Positions 25,420-36,265 of a stretch of DNA of 64,000 bases are shown in pieces. The notes beneath the pieces were generated by a model. The model worked only from the letters and a program-made list of their open reading frames with translations. It ran no database searches and was not told where the DNA came from. The translations under genes and the position numbers were made by a program. Source of the DNA: Xylocopa sonorina. Its lineage: Eukaryota; Arthropoda; Insecta; Hymenoptera; Apidae. The stretch covers positions 9,168,033 through 9,232,032 of the forward strand of contig NC_135194.1 of NCBI RefSeq assembly GCF_050948175.1. Reading direction: 5' to 3'. Within the stretch, counting starts at the first letter, position 1. Each line of letters opens with the position of its first letter.

Positions 25420-26448
25420 TTAATATTTGGTTGGCCCTCCATTCCTCATGATAACTTCCTTCAATCGTTTTGGCATTGAAGTTACCAATTTTTTTGTAAA
25501 ATCCGGCTCTATATTGTTCCATTCTTGTAAAATAATAGCTTTTAATTGGTTTTTGTTTGTTATATTATATTTTCTAATTTTTTTTTCTAATTCATTCCAA
25601 ACATGTTCGATGGGATTCATGTCTGGACTCTGGGGTGGGGTATTTAATGTATGTGCGGTATTGTAAACGATCCATTGTCGTACAATATAGGCAGTATGTT
25701 TTGGATCATGGTCTTGTTGAAAATAAAAATCACGCGGGAGATTTAATTTATTAGCACTTTTAAATAAATTTTCCTTTAATATATTTAAATATACATATTT
25801 GTCCATAATCTCATCTATGAATACTAATTCGCCAACCCCAGACGCTGCAATGGAACCCCATACCATGACTCCACCTCCTCCATGTTTCACAGTGGCTTGT
25901 AAATGTTGTGGATCCATTTCCGTATTTGGCTTTCTCCAAACTAATACTCTGCCATCTGATTTAAATATATTAAATTTAGTTTCATCTGAAAATAATACGT
26001 TATTCCAGAATGTGGGATCCTTTTTTATAAATTCTTTTGCAAATTCTTTTCTCATCTTCCGATTCTTCTTGGATATGTATGGTTTCCTTCTTGCGACACA
26101 CGCAGAATATCCCGCATCTTTTAACACTCTCCGTATAGTTTTCGAACTTACTTCTTTTTTATTTTCTTCATTTAACTTTGCTCTAAGTTGTGATGAGTTT
26201 AATTTACAATTTATTTTCACTTCCTTTACAATTTTCCGTTTTTCTCTAACTGTTAACTTTGAGGGACGTCCACTTCGATTCCTACTTTTGAAATCTGATT
26301 GATTCTCAAATCGTTTTACGACACTTCTAATAGTGAATCGACTTCTATTAACACTTTTTGCTATTTCACTATAAGATTTTCGCATTTTGTGCAAATTTAA
26401 TATTATTTTTCTCTCTTCACTTGTAGTTTCTTTCCCTCTTCTTGACAT
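25420..26448 (-). CDS. Tc1-like transposase, intact, 342 aa (DD34E)
   Basis: This is a cut-and-paste transposase that binds the terminal repeats, excises the element and inserts it at TA. The N-terminal half has paired-like helix-turn-helix DNA-binding regions (about residues 8-50 and 68-115) separated by a GRPSK motif at 60-64, the GRPR-like hook of Tc1 proteins. The catalytic domain holds D155 (FSDETKF), D246 (QQDHDPKHT) and E281 (SPDMNPIEHVW). The last two are separated by 34 residues, i.e. DD34E, the Tc1 signature. A glycine-rich GGGGVMVWGS box lies at 190-199, as in Tc1 and Sleeping Beauty families. Length is typical (about 340 aa). The start is the first ATG after the right repeat, followed by a basic MSRRGKETT N-terminus. 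There is no internal stop or frameshift. It is AT-rich in codon use, unlike the host background. Confidence 0.97.
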   Translation of the reverse strand: MSRRGKETTSEERKIILNLHKMRKSYSEIAKSVNRSRFTIRSVVKRFENQSDFKSRNRSGRPSKLTVREKRKIVKEVKINCKLNSSQLRAKLNEENKKEVSSKTIRRVLKDAGYSACVARRKPYISKKNRKMRKEFAKEFIKKDPTFWNNVLFSDETKFNIFKSDGRVLVWRKPNTEMDPQHLQATVKHGGGGVMVWGSIAASGVGELVFIDEIMDKYVYLNILKENLFKSANKLNLPRDFYFQQDHDPKHTAYIVRQWIVYNTAHTLNTPPQSPDMNPIEHVWNELEKKIRKYNITNKNQLKAIILQEWNNIEPDFTKKLVTSMPKRLKEVIMRNGGPTKY

Positions 26449-26597
26449 TGTTGCTTGTTATATTTCCTATGTTGCTAATCGACTGAACTTAAGGATGACT
26501 GTTAGAAAAAATGACTATCAGGGAATCCCCTACCTATACCATCAAGTGACAATCGGATTTTTTTCGGAGAGATACAACTACACTAAATTTTGTATAA

Positions 26598-26818
26598 TGT
26601 GCCAATACTTTTGTCCATGCTTAAAACGCTCAATAAATATGTTTTTGTTATTATTTCGCATATCACTTTATTTATATTACTGTTTCTGTTAAATAATAAT
26701 CTAGAATAATAAATAAATAAACGTGTAAACAAATTTTTCCTTTTTAACAATTTGTTTCATAGTTATAAGCATTTTTATCATAACAATCATGCTGTGCCAA
26801 TACTTTTGTCCAGCACTG
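26598..26818. repeat. Right 221-bp terminal inverted repeat
   Basis: It mirrors the left repeat, with the 20-base word in reverse complement at 26598-26617 (inner) and 26793-26812 (outer). The transposase promoter must lie in or just inside this repeat, since the coding start is 149 bp inward of it. Confidence 0.97.
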
Positions 26819-26820
26819 TA
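26819..26820. repeat. TA target-site duplication, right
   Basis: This is the partner of the TA at 25168-25169. The inferred empty site is a single TA between GCGTACA and TTAACCGAG. Confidence 0.9.
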
Positions 26821-28803
26821 TTAACCGAGTCTGTCGCGACTAGTTTACGATCCAGCCTCGATGACGTCCACGTCGATGCAATTAGAAATCCGCGAAGCAA
26901 GAGTACAATGAACAAACAACGAGCCTAGTCAAACAGTATTTTATTGGTTACAGTCGCGTTTATTGAACTCGCGAGGGAGACTCATTGTCTGGATTTTACG
27001 ACACAACGTCGTAAACAAACGACACGAGTCTCCACGTGAGACGCGATGTTCTTTTGATCTTCCAGGAAGGGATGTCGTGAAACTTGTTGAACTCGTGCCA
27101 ATGGTACCTAGATACAAGCCTATTCGATGTAACGCCTCGTACGTCGAACGATGACGAGCGTAAATTCACAAGACGATCATTTTTTATCGCAGTTTTATGG
27201 GAATTTCTCTGACCGAAAGGTAACCGTCGAATTTCTGATAAACGCTGCAATTCTGATTGCTCGTGCGTTCGATGACTTTCAGACGTGATGCAGTCGCGCG
27301 AGAAGATTCTATTCCTAATTTTGTACGCGCTGAGTAGACACAGCACCGGGTATTCTTCTCAGTATCGAGTTGTTTAATTTCTAAAAACGGAATGCACGTA
27401 ACCTGGCTATGAATTTTATAAAGCTCCGTCGTCCATTATTCATGTAAAAAACAATATACGCGCAGTCAGTTGAATATTCCAATAAATATATCGGAGTAGA
27501 GGAAAACAAAAGAGTTGAACGACCATTCCGCATATTCCATTCACCGGCGTAGAATAGAAATGAAATAGAGACCGTAAAAACGTGATTGATATTTTTCTGG
27601 ATATCAGTACGAAAGCTTCGAAAACAGGCTCGCGCTCTTATATCCGACAGCGGCCCTTCAATCGCAATGAATTTTTATTCGTTCGTCAAAGTTGCGCCAC
27701 TCGTAAATCTTTCCACTCTGCCGCGCAAAGAAGTCTCTTACCTATCAGTTACAATCCCCTACATTATTACCATATATCTGCGAACAATAAATACAGATCG
27801 CAAATATCCTGTTTCAAGAATAAAAACAGTAGATAACCCTGTTCAGATCCACTCTTCGTTCCGCTGTATGAAAAAATCGTTATACTGTAACGTATCAGCT
27901 TCCTACGTTCTGTCGTAGAATAAAGGAACGTGAAATTATTCGCCTGAAAATTCCAAACTAAAACAGCAGAAACAAACTAGCTGCGGGTACAAAGTGCAGG
28001 AGCATCGCGCGTACATCTCCGCCGTCCCACAGCTCGGGTCCACGAGCTCGCCTCCCGGTCCAAGAGCAGCGAGACAAAAGTAACTCCATAAAACTCCGCG
28101 AAACGTACATCCTCGTAACCGTAAGAGGTCACATAAGAAAACGCGAAACTGGCCATCCGCGTAGCTCCTCCGCGCGAAACAAAAGCCCCCACAGGAGACA
28201 GGACGCGGGCCCGTAAAAATGATTCCGGCAAACGCGCGTAACTCGTCCGATTTTGTCGTGCCACGGGACCGTAAAACTCGAGCGTAAACACCTGCGCGGA
28301 AAAGCTCTCTCGCCTGGTTCCTCGTGAGAGTACGAACGACGTTGGTCCCCCTCAACGTAAGTGTACACAGCGCGCGTACGTGAACGCGTCGAGGATATCC
28401 GTCGGAGGGTGTCGCGCGATGCAACCAGGAGAGGTCCGCGTGACACCAATGCTGCGATCGTTATTGCTACTTTATCGCCTGTAAATCGTCGTCACGACCT
28501 GCGCATCCTGCCCGTAGAAGGACAGGAGCGTTAAAGGGCGCCTCGACCAGTTGACGTTGTCCTTTGCTTGCAGTTTCTTTCCTTTCGGTTGAAAAACGAA
28601 ACTGGCGACCACCTTCGACCACCAACGAGGCGAGGCCAGAATTTCAGCTGCTTCGTTACGCGGACTGAAGTGGTTTACGCGTGTTTTCGTGGGGTAAATG
28701 GTTGTTAATACTGATTGGTGGGCTCGACAATGATACTGTCAATCCATCGACGATACTTGGACCCCGATCGTTCAATATCCATCGTGCACAATCAACATTG
28801 TTG

Positions 28804-28841
28804 TCAATATTTGTTGGTATCGTCAATATTTGCTGGTATCG
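28804..28841. repeat. 19-bp tandem doublet
   Basis: TCAATATTTGTTGGTATCG is followed directly by TCAATATTTGCTGGTATCG (one mismatch), with a partial third copy after it. It lies about 260 bp upstream of the ratchet point. Confidence 0.85.
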
Positions 28842-29071
28842 GCGATATTATTAATCGAACCAGCCGTTTTGGGCTGGAATTCCCAGGTTGCAAAATACTG
28901 GATATTTTCGTTTACGGTGGTGCGAAATGGGGATGATCGTATCGTGGGATAAATTCCGAGTGGGAATTTATATCGAATCTGCAGTTTTTTTCTTTTATTT
29001 TACAAGAGAATTCATTCGGTTTTTTAAATATCGAAATTCGAAATATTGTTACACAGAGTTCGATGTTTGTA

Positions 29072-29109
29072 CTTAAATCAATCGTTTTTTATTTTCGTTA
29101 CAGGTGAGT
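29072..29109 (+). promoter_or_regulatory. Recursive splice site (ratchet point) 1, junction 29103/29104
   Basis: A 3' splice site is fused directly to a 5' splice site. The upstream tract ATCGTTTTTTATTTTCGTTA is pyrimidine-rich and ends in CAG at 29101-29103, followed at once by GTGAGTG. A CTTAAAT branch-point-like word lies at 29072-29078. Joined CAG|GTGAGT sites with a strong pyrimidine tract are the defining feature of ratchet points. There an upstream exon is spliced to a zero-length exon and the regenerated donor is used for the next step. This places the region in a long plus-strand intron. An ordinary short exon starting with GTGAGT is the alternative. Confidence 0.72.
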
Positions 29110-29159
29110 GCCGAACTATGATCTTCCACGTTGGTCTGAATCACTGAAGTCGCGAAAAT
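29104..29159 (+). other. Putative recursive-splicing exon 1 (56 nt, non-coding)
   Basis: Downstream of ratchet point 1 the next strong donor, GTAAGTCG, begins at 29160 and defines a 56-nt exon. All three frames contain a stop (TGA at offset 1, TGA in the first frame, TGA in CACTGAAG in the third). It therefore cannot be an internal coding exon. This matches known recursive-splicing exons, which are recognised by exon definition and then removed, or trigger decay if retained. A 5'-UTR exon remains possible. Confidence 0.55.
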
Positions 29160-31566
29160 GTAAGTCGTTTAGAATAATCGTGTTACAACTCGAGAAATGA
29201 ATTACTACATCGTATTTGATTTTACACGGCACATTCGTTCGCCTCCATCTTTCCTATTCCCTGAAATGTTAAACAATTTTTAAAACCCCGTCGCTGTCTC
29301 CTCAATTTTTCGACCTGGTTACTTGCGGGGGTGGTTCCACCGCGTCTTTCGCTCAGACTTGGAATAAATATCCGTCTGCGGAAGTCTCGCGGCGAGAACT
29401 TACTTCTCCCGAGACCGCAAGTTTTTTTCCGCCCTCCGGAAAAGTCGAACTTGTAGTTTCCCTCGTTCGTTCTTATTAAAATCAAACCAGACCGTCCGTC
29501 GAGCCAGCGAAACTTTCACGTTTCCTTTGAAATTATCACCGTGATCGAAACGCCAACTTGTTCTCCCCTTTCAAACAAACGTCGACTTTCCTCGCAATTT
29601 TTAAAAACACATCCAAGAAAAATTACATATATTCTCGAAATAAAAAAAGACTTTATACGATTACGACGGTACGTAAATGACAAGTCATCAGAACTTGTCG
29701 TCAAAGTGCAATTACAAATTCTATCGATCCTTCCATCAGTCAAAAAAAAAAGGAGAAAAAACAAGAAACAAAACAAATACATCCATTTTCAACAAGCTAC
29801 AGTTCCATCAACACCTTTTAATCCGCGCCAGATGGCCGAGTGCCCGAGAACAATTTGTCGTGCCCGCCAGAAACTCTGGAACCAGCTGAAAGGTTTTCCA
29901 TTTGTCATTGTTAACGCGTAACGCTCGAATATCATTTCTGCGCTGGTTGTTCTCCGTGGGAACGTATTAATACCTGGCGATTGGCGGGCCTGCCCCGTTC
30001 CCATTAAATAATTACGTCGCGACGTTAAACAGATAGATGTAAATTGCGCTCTCGAACCCGAGATCGACAATTTTCGAGCGGCTGTTTCGCCCTTTCGACC
30101 AGCTCGACTAATCTTCTCACGCGTATGGGGCGCCACGGTGCCCCATTGAAAGGATAGTTTCCAATGAAGTTTTGTAACGATCCCACTTGCACGGCGATTA
30201 ATTAACAGAGATTGATTTAAACGGTAATGCGCCATTATTCGGGGTAATGCGTACGCGATGTTACGTTTCGCAGCATGTAATTGGAGTGCTGGTAGTACAG
30301 TGAAATCGATAGGATAACTTTGAACGCAATTAATCTAGCTTTAATATAAACACGGCTAAAATTGTATAACTACTCGCACGTGAAATAGGCATATTCTCCT
30401 TAGCAACAATTAACTAGAATAAAATTCGTTGACACATATAAAGTATCCAAGTACAACGTATTCAATTTCCAAATTACATGACATGTTGAACAGAGTCAAA
30501 GGAATCGGCTTGAATTCAATGAATAAAAACGTAAACCAGTTGAATGTCAATATTCCCACGAACAATTCAATGAATAACACGGCAATTAACTCGTAATACC
30601 AACGACACGCGAACAATTTCCACGCATCCTCGCGCAATTATACCAGATTTAATTCACCAGCCGCGATCATCCCCTATCTCGGACGATCTCTTTCCACGCG
30701 AGCGTACATCAGTTCGAAACCAACGCCACCTTCCTTGACGCGATCCACGGACGGTGGAACTCGTCCTCGAAGAACCCCTCAGGATGGCGCGTCAGGATTG
30801 CATAAAAATCGTCGCATAGAAAGCTCGGTTAATTTGATGTTATCCAGCAACGGCCCTCCGTTTGGTAAACGAAGAAACGAAACAAGGCTGCCGGTAGCCA
30901 CCGCCGCAACGCCACGGGCCATATAAATTACGTTCAGGAACGTCGCCCGATGTAAATGCAATACAAATTGGACCGGGCCACTTATTATTATTCATTGGGG
31001 ACATTTGTTAGCTTATCTGACGGCTCCTCGGCTCTTCTACCCGTTCCACTCGACTTTTTCTTCCCTCGAACCCCTTCCTCGTCGCGGCCCCGATCCTGAG
31101 GACGCGTCCCCCGCGACCAGATCCGATCGCGGCCCCCTCGCGAGTTCCTTGTTGATTATTACCTGCTAAATGCCGCTGCCCGGTGAAAACGGGGCCGTGG
31201 CGCATTTAAATCGCGTTCATTTGCAATCCGCCGCGACGACACGCGCACGAAATGCAACTTTGTTAGCCGACTGTCGCGATCCACGATCCCTCTGTTATCT
31301 TTATTGGTCCTGGAACGGATCGGCGTACCAGTTGAATATAAATTCGCTCGAGGGGATACGGGCCGATCCTGGAGCTTCTCAATGACTTTAATTTACAACA
31401 ATGTTGATAATAATTATTTGTGCGACCATTTCGATCGGACAGATAGGTGTGGCGTAAGAACGTACGATGTAGGGCGTCGCGTTTTTAATCAGTACGCGCA
31501 ATTATCTCTCAAGGTAGTTTTATTTTTTTGCGTTCGCCAGTGGAAGACTTATGAAGATTACCTTCG

Positions 31567-31584
31567 TCTCTCTCTCTCTCTCTC
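31567..31584. repeat. (TC)9 microsatellite
   Basis: An uninterrupted TC dinucleotide repeat. Confidence 0.9.
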
Positions 31585-32385
31585 TTCGATGAAACTGTGC
31601 ATTTTTCGAGAGGGACGAATTCCGCTCGTGTACTTTCTCGAAGCGCAATTCGTGGCGAATCGCGTTCATCCTGCTGATAGAAATATCAGACCCGTGAAAA
31701 ATTCAGGATCCAGAATACCTCGCTGCAAATGCATTAAACGTGATTCAATATTCATGAACGATCTCTAAGACGACGTAAACGGCAACCACGCCGGCTGACT
31801 AAAATTTCAACGGACAGGGGAACGATTTTAGCGTTAAGTGGCTAAATGACCAACCGACCGAGCCGTTCTAGTTTCGCGGAATCGGAATAGACTCGGGGAC
31901 CTGTCACCGAAAGAAGAGAAACGGGTCACTGTTGCTCGCATTCGAGCGCCCGCGGAGCGTGGATGGAAAATAATAGGCATTCAAACTATCTCTGACAAAA
32001 GGCGCCACGGTTCTACTCGCATTTGAAATTTCTAGGGGGGACGTTAAAAAGGGGACGAGACACAAAGCGTCGTCGATTTTTCTTTTAACGAGGTAAGCGC
32101 GGGTGTCGCGGCAGGGAGAGGGAAAGGTAGGAGATGCTGGGTGAATTTTAAGCCGTCAGAAAATTGTCTCATTAACCGACGGAGATGGTCTCTATTATCA
32201 CGCTCAGATTTCAAGGCCGCTTGAACCCACGATGGAACATAGGCGGGGTCCGTTGCGGTCGCGTTGCGACCGACAAGTAGACGCTTTGTGCCAGGCGAAT
32301 CGCCTCGAATGGCACGCTGCGCGGTCGAGGTCATTAAATGAAGTTAATTACGCCTGTGTAATCCGCGAGCAACGTTGGATTCTGG

Positions 32386-32406
32386 TCTCTCTCTCTCTCT
32401 CTCTCT
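32386..32406. repeat. (TC)n microsatellite
   Basis: 21 bases of alternating TC, ending just before GGCTCTCTGCAG, which makes a chance acceptor-like site. Confidence 0.9.
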
Positions 32407-35400
32407 GGCTCTCTGCAGAGCGCACCGCGAGCCTGTTGGCGAGTGCGCTGCGCGACAATGCCGATTACAGAACAAATTGCTGCGCCATGCCAACGCAACG
32501 TCTTAATTGTGACGCTACGTACGTGGCTCGTTTGCGGATGAAACTGGGAGGATTACTAAATTAACCGACCTGATCCGTGACTCGGTGCGCCGATGAATAC
32601 CTTCGGAAACTTGGTTAACCCTCTCTCTCTCGCGTTTGTTCGAATCGATTCGAGTGGCTGCAAAAATTTCGCTTTCCCAATAGACATGTTTCTAAATAGA
32701 TGTATCAAAATATAATTTGTTACATCCGTTGTTATGATATTAATCGATATTTTTAAATACCAAATCAGCTGAGAAATGAAATAGAACTTAGAGGCAGAGG
32801 ACTCGTTTCAACCCTTAATATCGCGTTTTTGGTTTTTTGTCTTAATTAAGGGTTTAATTGAATTTTTCTTTTCGTAAATTACTATGCGTACACTTTAGAA
32901 CGTCCAAGCATTCTTTGCATGGCATACATTTCTGAGGAACATTGTAGAAACATGGTATTTAAGTCGTTTCCATTGCGACGCGAAAGGTGTTGGCACACGC
33001 ATGCTTGTGAAGCATCATTCGAGATGATTAATTATCGAGTACTGTCCGAGGAACAACGTCGCATTAACGCTGCAAGATGCCACCGTGTGATAAGTTCGTT
33101 GGTAGTCGAGGAGAAGAATTTCGCTCGAAGGAAGCCAGTGGAGACGTGACGATTCGCGAATCTTTAGTACGACCATCAAGCGATGAATGAAAAGAAGCTG
33201 AATCGCGACGGATAATTAAAGACGCAATTTTCCAGCATAATTACAGAGTTGAATCTAAATTACAGAGGCAGGAACATTAACCGGAATCGTTCAATCGGCA
33301 GGAATCCGGTTTTCCTTGAGCACGATTCGAACGTTTCGTTCGTTAAATTCTTCTGACTTCGATTGGACATTCCTGTCGACATCGTTCCTTCCGCTTTCAC
33401 GATCGACGATCCTCGATCGCAATTGACTGGAATTTTCTTGAAAAAGAGAAATAAGAACTACAGTATTTGCCATAAATATTCGTTCGTTCAAACAGAATTA
33501 TTTACTCGAATCACTTAAAATTGCATTCACACCAGCGAACGTTATCTCAAATGCGTTTATCCCATTAGCTCGATCCGATGTAGCTTTTATATTACGCCTA
33601 GCAACTGCCCTCGCGATTAATTAATCGCGCGTACGAACAAAACACCGGCTTCCACGAATCATCCATCTGTTTCGCACTTGTATCCAGGCGCACGTACAGG
33701 AGGAACCGGGGAAACCAGGCATTAGCTACCGCGGAAGGAAGGAAGAGGCCCTGGCACGCGTTTTGCGTACGGATGCTCTCCTCGGCCAGAAGCAATTTCC
33801 ATGCATGGTCGAACTGAATAATTTCCAGTGGTCCGTTGGCCCCGATCTTTGCTCGTGCATGCAAAACGAGGGTGGCCAGGGTAGGGGAGACATTATGAAC
33901 TCCAAAGAGATCAGCGTCTCGACTAACGTGATATTGTCCGAAATGGTGTTAGCTCGCCTCGAACTAAATTGCAGTCCCCCTAACCCGATATTCGAAGGCT
34001 TCGCGTGCTAAAAATTTCTAACTGCCGTGCGTTACGTCAAACGTTGCTCCGTTATTATCGATCTGTTTCAACAACGTCAGTATTCACGCGTTGGTTTTAA
34101 AGTTCCCGGCTGTCTCAATGGGAGACACGTCTGTCGCGTGTCGTGAGATAATTTTTTAAACAATTGAGGGGTGTGCGGAACAATCCGTTTTCGTATTTGT
34201 ATTTTATAATATCGCTTGCGGAGAGCAAAGCGCAGACTTTGGGTCCGGTTGGGTTAATTTTAATGTGGCAATTAAGATATTTTATTGGCACCGGTATTAT
34301 CGTTAGCTCCGCCGTGGAGGGTAATAAAATTTCATGGTAAGTTAAATCACTTTATGACCGGCGTTATTCGGCTTCCTCTGTATGAAAGCTGGGAAATTAA
34401 TATCGTGTGCGTTGGATAAATATATCTTGGGAATTGTCTTTAATAGGGACAGATGTTTTGCCTGGTACGGCGTTACGTAAATTTACGCGAACGTTACAAG
34501 ATATTCTATTCGCCTCGTAAAATATTGAATGTTATTGCGGAGGCGCGCGTGAGTGTCTAAAATTATCACTCTCTGTTTTACCCTCTTATCAGAAGGGGAA
34601 GTTTCGTCACTCGCCTACTACCTGTGTGAAAATGTAGCATCTTAATTCGCGAATAACCGATTCGTATTATTTAACAACACGATGAGAGTTAGCGAAATTT
34701 AGTGGGAATTTCTTCGATCAATCAGATCGATCGAAAAGGATTTATTCGCGCGAAACGAGCGAATTCAGTTAATCGTTGAATTAAATTTCTCAGATAAACA
34801 TCGGTGGAGCGTACAAAAACTTTCATTACACGAATTATAGTAAAGAAGAGGAGGGGGCGAAAAGAAAAACAGCGATCGAGTAGAAACGCGAATGGCTTAC
34901 GGTTTGATGTCTGTTTTTTCGTTCGCAACAAGCAGAGTAAAAAAAAAACTGACTGCCCCTTACTTTGGTTCCGTTCCACGGGGGAGCGTCGAGCTATCGA
35001 ACGATCGAAAGAGATCGCGGCGCTCGTGAAAGCGCATACCTTAATCGCATTATCCCTTCTAACGGGAAGGTCCGTTCGAGAGTGAGGATACCCACCCCCG
35101 ATGTTATCCAAAGGGGAGCATTCGCTAATTAAAGTAACCTGAATGCGCTGCGCTTCTGCCTGTACAGCGCGCCTAGCGGTCTGTGTACCAATTCCAGCCA
35201 TTGGAAGAAATATCCGGCCTGGTAATTGGGATATTTAATGAGTCAGCCCTATTAGGTAAGTTATCGTGGACTACGATTGCCGGATATAGCGCAGGATGCA
35301 GGATTTAATGACGAACGATTTATTAATGATCTCCTCTCGCAGTCTGGTTCGCTTGCATAATTAAAGCGGTTCAAATTCAATTCCTGTTTCGGATCGGAAC

Positions 35401-36232
35401 ACTGTGTCCCAAGGAAGAAGAGCAAAGGACCGCACTGTAGCGCTATTCTTGATTCCATCTCGTAGTCGTATCATACACTTCATGTTCTTTTACACAATTA
35501 AGATTTTTTGAACGAGATTGCTTGAAAATTCCTAATTTCAGACTTGTAGACATTGTTCTCCAACTAACAAATTTGATTGACAATCGAACGTTTAGAATTC
35601 AAGTTGAAATTAGAAGAGCAAGACAAGAACGAACCATTGAGTTACTTAAATCGCAGAGCACACGTCCGCGTAGCATTCACGTGCCCCATATCCCGCGTAA
35701 ACACCGCTCCAGTCATCCCGATCGCCGGATATTCCTTTGAAAGGGGTGAAGCAAGATTCGAGCGTATCACCGGGAAGGTAGCTCGGCTCAGTTAAAAGAA
35801 TTTTAAATTGAAACCGACCGGTCGTTAAGAAGCCGTAAGTGCGTTGCACGGAATCCAGATTTCCAGCCGCCGCGACTATGCCTGGCGGATAGATCGCTAA
35901 TCCTCTAACGTGGTCCCCTTCCCCCCTTTTTCTATGGACCCAAGAGGAGAGTCCATCCGAGAAACAAAACGTGGTGGGGGAAAAAAAAGAGGAGGAGAAG
36001 AGAAAAAGAAGGTGGATCGGCTCTCATCCTCTCGTTCCTTTCCGCCGACCCTGTCGGCCATTCTTCGCTCCTTAAGGGCGCGCGGAACGCAGAAACGGCC
36101 GAGAGTGGAAACGGGAAATTGTCGGCGCTCGATCCCCTACGGACGTAAACGAAGACGTAGTGAGGCGTGCAATGATCAAGTATATCTGAGGAAAGATTAA
36201 CGACTGGTCGGGCCACGTGAAGGGCCAAAAGC

Positions 36233-36265
36233 AGAGAGAGAGAGAGAAAGAGAGAGAGTGAGAGA
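36233..36265. repeat. (GA)n microsatellite, interrupted
   Basis: AG repeats with AAAG and GTGAG interruptions inside a wider purine-rich region. They create the long serine/leucine-rich open frame on the minus strand, which I do not regard as a gene. Confidence 0.9.

Larger units (their letters stand above)
25170..26818 (-). mobile_element. Complete Tc1/mariner-superfamily DNA transposon, 1649 bp
   Basis: The element is bounded by TA dinucleotides and begins and ends with CAGTGCTGGACAAAAG and its complement. It has 221-bp terminal inverted repeats (25170-25390 and 26598-26818) in which I found no mismatch. Each repeat carries a 20-base word, TGGACAAAAGTATTGGCACA, at its outer and its inner end. 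This gives four transposase-binding-site-like copies in the IR/DR arrangement known from Minos and Sleeping Beauty type Tc1 elements. A single intact transposase frame lies between them on the minus strand. Sharp repeat ends, identical arms, an open transposase and intact TSDs all indicate a recent, possibly still autonomous insertion. The element is AT-rich compared with its surroundings. Confidence 0.97.

Noticed and set aside
25799..26302. 167-codon plus-strand frame inside the transposon
   Set aside because: Antisense shadow of the transposase coding sequence.
27936..28449. Three overlapping minus-strand open frames of 104-162 codons
   Set aside because: All three frames of the same CpG-rich strand are open at once, which is typical of stop-poor composition. 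None resembles a known protein.
32070..32100. Pyrimidine tract followed by GAG|GTAAGC as a ratchet point
   Set aside because: G before AG is unfavourable for a 3' splice site and the donor is less than consensus; left as chance.
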